Positions 58,312 to 64,000 of a DNA stretch of 64,000 nucleotides are shown here, one piece after another. Source of the stretch: Magnolia sinica (Eukaryota; Streptophyta; Magnoliopsida; Magnoliales; Magnoliaceae); the NCBI RefSeq assembly GCF_029962835.1, contig NC_080575.1, forward strand, positions 46,765,437 through 46,829,436. The letters are read 5' to 3'. Numbering within the stretch: position 1 is the stretch's first letter; each line of letters starts with the position of its first letter. Both the position numbers and the translations under genes were made by a program. The notes beneath the pieces are model-generated. The model did not search any database. It was not told the DNA's origin and saw only the letters and a program-made list of their open reading frames with translations.

Positions 58312-58835
58312 GTCCAAGGAGAACTAGCCACCCGAAAACGTACACAAGGTACGCCTAAGGAGAACCAGCCACCCGGAAAAGACTGATATATAGATCGCCC
58401 AAGGAGGACTAGTCACCTGGAAAAGTACACAAAGGTACGCTCAAGGAGAACTAACCACCCGAAAAAGATCGTAATAATATATAGATCGCCCAAGGAGAAC
58501 TAGTCATCCGAAAAAAGTACACAAATGTACACCCAAGGAGAACTAGTCACCTGGAAAAGTACACAAAGGTATGCCTAAGGAGAACTAGTCACCTGGAAAG
58601 TACATAAAGGTATGCCTAAGGAGAACTAGTCACCTGGAAAAGACCATAATAATATATAGATCGCCTAAGGAGATCTAGTCACCCGAAAAAGTACACAAAG
58701 GTACGCCCAAGGAGAACTAGTCACCCAGAAAAGACCATAATAATATATAGATCGCCCAAGGAGATCTAGCCACCCAGAAAAGTACTCAAGGTACGCCTAA
58801 GGAGAACTAGTCACCCGGAAAAGATCAAATGCCAT
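58312..58835. repeat. Minisatellite with alternating monomers
   Basis: Twelve units of 41-49 bases share GCCYAAGGAGAACTAGTCAC and then end in one of two tails: GTACACAAAGGTAC or GACCATAATAATATATAGATC. The tails often alternate, giving a higher-order period near 91 bases. Unit identity is high but not perfect. Confidence 0.92.
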
Positions 58836-59310
58836 GAAAATGCATGATTAGCCCAACAATTATTATTCCAATTTCAAACAATCAATTTAGGAAAGCTCAA
58901 AGGTCACTATAGGGGGTTGGTCACCCAGCATAGGCTGACAACTCAGGCACAGTATCCCATTTTACCATCACTGGCTCATGAGACTAACAAATAGGATGTT
59001 CAAAGGCAACCCTTTCAACTAGTGGCTAATCTTAGTCCAACAAGTGGAACTTACCATTGCAAAGTTGTACCAAGACAATCCATTAAAGCCACATGAGGCA
59101 ATTGTTCCATAAAAGCCGCAAGGGCCGAATATTCCATTTAATGGTACGATAAGAAAGGATTATTCCCCAAAAGCCATATAAGCATAAATGATCTACAACG
59201 TGGTAAGTCTACAACGTAAATTTATCTATTCCATGACACAGATGGCCACTAGTTCGAGGACCTCTAAGCATTCCATCAAGTAATTATGAATGATAAATTA
59301 AATCATGTAT

Positions 59311-59446
59311 AATAATATCGAGATAACGCATGCATGTCTAATGTGTATATTTCAAATCAGATTAAAGGCATTTAATATAATAATATCGAGATAGCACATG
59401 CATGTCTAGAGTGTACATTTCAAATCAGATTAGAGGCATTTAATTC
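59311..59446. repeat. 68-bp tandem duplication
   Basis: 59311-59378 and 59379-59446 begin AATAATATCGAGATA and share GCATGCATGTCTA and TTTCAAATCAGATTA; about seven differences. Confidence 0.9.
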
Positions 59447-61051
59447 ACATTGAATCCAATTCATCAATTAATTTAAGGATTCAAAATCAATAAGAGTAAC
59501 CCACTACCTTAAGCAATTAATGAGGTAAATGAGTAAGGAAAAATAGTGGAGCTAATCATCAAGATGTAGAAAAAGCTTAAGAGGTAATCCTCACATTAAA
59601 GTCAGCTTCACTTTTCAACACTTGTTGGAATTCGTGCACACAGTTTAGGATCGGATCCTATGTCGTCTCGGTTCGACCCAAAAGCTTGACTTTCTCCCAA
59701 TCCGAGTTAGATTCAAACTCACCTCGAACTTGATTGAAACTAGTTGCACATGAAATGAAATGAAATAGACCCCACAAATCAGCCACAACTAGACCCTGAC
59801 TCGGTTGAGTCAACTTGTTCCAATGCTACAACCACACTATCCCATCTTCTTTCTTCCCTCATTCATTCTTTCACTTTCTTCTTCTTTCTTTCTTATTCAT
59901 TACATGCCTAACGGGGTTGTTGCGCATGACGCAACTCAGTGAAAGCCCATCACTGACTCGATGAGTTGACTCACTAAGTCGACACATCATCACCCATTCC
60001 TCTTCTTCTACTCTTCTTCATTCTACCTCCCTTGAACTCACCATGCCAAGAATGAATTCAACCTAGCTCAACTCACTAAGTTAGTGAGTTGCTTAAACCC
60101 AACGAGTTGGTGTGACTCCACAACTTGGCAAATGCAAACACTGCCCCATTCTCAATCTCCTTCTCTACTTTCTTCCCTTTCTTCCTTCTCTTCCCCCTTT
60201 CTTTCTATCCATAATTTTCTTCTTCTTCCCTTCCTACTTCCCTTCTCTTTCTCTCTTACTGGCCCTATACACGGCCTGAACTCAGGCTAGATCTGCACAC
60301 AACTCGGACCGAACTCGGTCCAGACTCGATGCGACACCGCAACAGAGGCTCCGACCACCAATCTCTCTCTCTCTCTCTCTGTCTTCTTTTCTTCCTCCTC
60401 TCTTCTTCAGCTGAACAGGACAGAACCCAAACTCCATCGCTCAACAATGATTTTACCCAGTGCCGTACACACGGTGCGACAGGTACGCACCTGTACTCTC
60501 TTCTTTCGATCTTCTCTTCTTGGTTCTCTGCTTCTCCTTCTACTTTCCCTGTTGGATAGATCAGGTGAAGCCCTAGACTCATCCCAAGCACACAGTGACT
60601 CAGATCGAGTTGACCCGACCCGGTGTGGTCGCTTGGTGTGGCGCCTCACTCAAAATCTCCCTTCTCTTGCTAACTTTTAGGGTTTCGTTGCCCTCTTTCC
60701 CGAATTGGAAAGGGAGCCTTTTATAGCTCCCTTAAACTGCTTTTAGAATTTTCAAGCATAACTAATCACAAGATTAGGTACGGGCGCTCGTTCTAATCAA
60801 GAGTGTTATAGATAATAACTTAAGATATGGCCTGTATGGCCAAGATCTGATGATATGGATGATTCTCTGATTGTATGGCCCGTCAAGATGTCATATCTGA
60901 TCATCAAATAAGGCCCACCTCGTGATGATGGGTTCTTTGGTCGGTTGGAGAAGAAGAAGCAACCAACAATGGCGATTTTCATCCTAGGGATCCATCTGAT
61001 GATCCAGATCGTTTGGATGGCTTGGATGGGTCCACTTATCATTGTGGGACC

Positions 61052-62908
61052 TATAAATGCTATTGTGTAAATCTAGCACCCATAGTGTTGTCAAATTTTA
61101 TTGTGCTAAACCATTTAGTATTTGTATCATGCTTTGAGTTAAAGTGATCAGGTTCGTGCATTTTAAAGTTCTCTGGATCTTCGTCGAACTTGCCTACATC
61201 TTTAAGTTGAAGTGAAGAGTGTTGAAGTTCATGGTTTCATACTCAAATTCAAGAACTAAGGCTTAAGAACTCAAGTTCAAGTTTGAAGTTCAAATACTAT
61301 ATGCTAAAGATTTAAGAACTTAAGCGTAACTCAAGCTAAAGTTCAAGAGATCGAACTCAAGCTTCACATATCATAAGTAATCAAGGTTTTGAAGCAAATG
61401 ATGTTTCAATTCTTCCAACTCACAAACAGGTATGGATGACCCTAGATTGACCCTAGGTTGTGTCATATTCATTGCATATTTTATGTAGGTCATTTCATAT
61501 GTTCATAGGTCATTTTCTTGACTAGTCTTAGTCATTGTTCGACTAGTCCAAGTACTGGCTCGACCAGTCTAAAAGTTTTCTCGACAAGTCCAAGGTTTGT
61601 TGAAAATTTTTAAAATTTTTGTTAGACTCTCGAAATTTTTGTTAGACTCTCAACGAGTCGAGTGAACAGTGCTTAACCGGTCGTGCAGTGGTCAACTTAA
61701 AGTCCAGCAAGCTTTTCTGATCCCACTCGACCAATCGAGTAAGCCACTTGACCAATTGAGTAACGACTTTATCTAATCGTGCCAGAAAATTTGAAATTTT
61801 GTTAGTCCTTCGACCAGTCAAACTGACCCTTAACTAGTAGAGTGAATAGTATTTTCACCTATAAATAGAGCACGAATTTCAGAGTTTATTCATTCATTAA
61901 AGCGAAATCAAGACACCACTCTGAGAGATAAGTTTGTGAATTTATTAAGCTATTCTGTGCTCATTTTAGATTCTCTTTAATTAACTTTTATAATTTGACT
62001 TTGTGATCTTTATTCCAATCTTACATTAAGAAGGGATTTGAGTTTTACCCTTTCTTGAGATCAAAATCAAATCAAGCTAGCCCAGGTTGATTTAATTAAA
62101 ATTTATTTAGAACTAGAACCTTTTCATCTGTGAGACTGGACATTGAACATCTACATCTACATCGAATTGGTTCTACCGGGCTTCTTCAAAAGGAGAATTT
62201 TCAGCTAAGTATAATTTCTAATTTTGTATATCCTTTTTGGTTTTTGAGGTTGTGCCAGAAAAATCGCTTTTTGGTTTTATCTGAGGTAATCTAGAAAATT
62301 TTAGAGTGTGGGGTTTTTGTAATTGTATAAGCTCAATCAAAGATACAATTGTAATGGTTTTAAGGTGAACCTTAGAAAACCTTTTTTCATAGTGAACGCT
62401 AATATCCCGAGGGAGTGGATATTAGGAGTGGAGTAGTTGTGTGGCTATTTTCTAACAGTTGGTATACACACAAGTGAACCACTATAATTCTTGAAGTTGT
62501 GATGGATGATTGAATGTGCTTATGTGTGTGAATGTTGTAATTTATTTTAAGCATTTATGGTGAATAATGTAATTTATTTTATGCACTTGTGGGAATGTTG
62601 TAATAACTTAGTCTATTTTCTTTGTTATTTCCTTTGCTATTTCCTTTGCCTCTTTATTGGTTTGGGTTTTTGATACTTACAAACATTCTAGTAAGGTTGT
62701 CCTGCTATAAGTCTTTGGTTTTTGGTATTAGGTTGTCCTTAGAACTAAGTTTGCATCAACCTCTCAAGACTATTACATTTGAGGTTGCTATTTACTTATG
62801 CTTCTTTATTATTTGATTGTGCTATCTTTCTTTCAATTTTGCATTTATTTTTTAATTTGGCATAGTCCTATTCACCCCCCCTCTAGGACATATAGCTCGG
62901 CCTTTTCA
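61052..62908 (+). repeat. Solo Sirevirus-like copia LTR, 1857 bp
   Basis: TATAAATGCTATTGTG to CTCGGCCTTTTCA; matches 37011-39613 in order and content. GGACC precedes it (61047-61051) and AGACC follows (62909-62913), a 5-bp target duplication with one change. TATAAATAG at 61860 is a promoter candidate. No internal region or partner LTR is attached, so it most likely formed by LTR-LTR recombination. Confidence 0.85.
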
Positions 62909-62913
62909 AGACC

Positions 62914-64000
62914 CATCAGATGCTACCACATCTTCGTTGATCAATGGGGTCTCGATATTTTTTACCGCGGGTGGATTTCTCATGTGAAGGAGGATTTCTC
63001 GCCGAGCTTCACATCCCCACCAGATAGGTTGCTATTCGCCCTAGAATAGACGCCGTTAATGCTTTAGAGGGGTTTCTAGAAGCTCACAGATGGCTGAGAT
63101 GGATCCATGCTTAAAGAGGAAAGATTCCTTCCACCTTTTCACTGGTTGTAAGGAATTTCTAAAATAGGGTGGAAATAGAGGGGTGAGATGACTTGGAATG
63201 AAAGGTTTAGATGAGCAGAGCCAAGCTAACGCAGATCGCTAGGTTGGTAGATCAACAGATGTGATTTCCATTTTCGGGACCGAGTCACACACACACAACG
63301 ATTGTGGCACAATTCGTGTTCATGCACACACGCGTAAACGTGTGGAAACTCTGGGGTTTGGTCAGCTCTACCAGTGCAACATGATGGACGGTTTAGATCT
63401 TTCTTATCGTTAATGTACGTGGGCCACAATTAGCTCCAGGGAGGCAACGAAAGGGGAAGGAACTTCTATCCTTCTGAAAATGGTTGCAAGCACAGGTGAT
63501 CATGCCTGTGTGTAGAAGAATTTGTGGTGTGGTCGGATTCGTGGACCGCACATGATGGATGGTTCGAATCTACCCAATGATCGCCGTGGTGGGACTCGTT
63601 TTGAACAATGGACGACCGTCCGTTTGAAATTTCTCTGGCGGGAAAGGAGAATTTCTCCTTTTTTTGCAAAATCCACAGGTTAGCACCCGGTTTGCACTGT
63701 TGATCGGCTCGGTGTGCTGCAGGTACACATGCTATCATGCACACAACACTTGTGTGGGGTCCATATGGATGTGTTTGACAAATCCAGTCCATCAGTTCAT
63801 TTTTCAAGACCATATTAGGGCAGAGGTTTGAAGATGAGGCAGATCCATAGTTTAGGTGGACCATAATGACTAAAATATGGCCATTAAGTGCCAATTATCA
63901 TCGATCTAATGATTGGATCGGTTCTAGTTTGTATATTAAGGGTACTAACGGTCCACAAAGTTGATTAGTGAAATCCACTCCATCCACTTGTCTTAAATAG
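62914..64000. other. Right flank, no gene seen
   Basis: Non-coding with scattered GGACC/GGCCCAC phrases and a short CA run (63287-63298). Possibly the right part of the family-C sequence interrupted by the solo LTR. No domain recognised. Confidence 0.4.

Larger units (their letters stand above)
57716..61046 (+). repeat. Family-C LTR-like sequence with minisatellite
   Basis: Begins TGTAACACCCCGGTTCTCG right after ACGAG. It has no coding region. It holds a 12-unit minisatellite, a 68-base duplication, CT-rich tracts (60140-60260, 60361-60385) and TTTTATAGC near 60719. The LTR start is recognised by form only; its end and any partner copy were not found, and a solo Sirevirus LTR sits at its right. 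Confidence 0.5.

Noticed and set aside
58312..58835. Regular spaced repeats considered as a CRISPR array
   Set aside because: Units are contiguous with two shared tails, with no unique spacers and no cas genes; the context is plant nuclear DNA.
1..64000. tRNA, rRNA and riboswitch genes
   Set aside because: No cloverleaf-type gene or rRNA segment was recognised by eye; tRNA-like words found are primer-binding sites of retroelements. A covariance-model scan would settle this.

Overview
The window looks like nuclear DNA of a flowering plant. It has plant-type LTR retrotransposons (Ty1/copia, Sirevirus-like copia, Ty3/gypsy), LINE remnants, a CACTA DNA transposon, GT-AG introns, and only a few host coding sequences, each with a plant-type counterpart. 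Many short GGCCCA and GTGGGCCCACC-type repeats gave an impression of a magnoliid-like genome, but the species cannot be fixed from the sequence alone. About 90 percent of the window is transposon-derived and most coding regions are broken.

Layout. 1-9953: gypsy pol remnants on the minus strand (1-1105, 5600-6290), a decayed plus-strand protein of the putative gypsy-type transposon family PF04195 (3112-5223), a LINE RNase H remnant (6360-6960) and a degenerate array rich in CACGTG-like motifs (7850-8900). 9957-25553: one CACTA element of about 15.6 kb with matching terminal inverted repeats, TAA target duplications and subterminal repeat arrays at both ends. Inside it lie a PF03004-like transposase remnant, an intact exon of a host gene resembling TWD40-2 (a TPLATE-complex subunit) and a nested Ty1/copia element (13784-18409). 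26966-29564: the one apparently intact host gene, a two-exon HemW-like radical SAM protein. 30855-31380: an intron-containing, truncated pseudogene of the replication-fork gene TIMELESS. 31900-34035: an internally deleted copia element.

36272-54608 is a Russian doll. A Sirevirus-like 3' region and long LTR (37011-39613) carry an 852-bp TRIM element with perfect TSDs. The reverse transcriptase that follows is split by a 13.6-kb composite gypsy element (40750-54325) and resumes in frame at 54326. The gypsy element joins a truncated LTR of one family (A), a 5.2-kb LTR of a second family (B), a pol region and a complete family-A 3' LTR. 54609-57715 is another family-B LTR. 57716 onward is a third LTR-like sequence (C) with a 12-copy minisatellite. 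61052-62908 is a solo Sirevirus-like LTR. The last kilobase shows no gene.

The best candidates for follow-up are the CACTA element carrying a host exon, the TRIM and its link to gypsy LTRs, the chimeric gypsy element whose family-A 5' LTR has lost its TATA region, and LTRs packed with GGCCCA motifs. No new defence or metabolic system was found.
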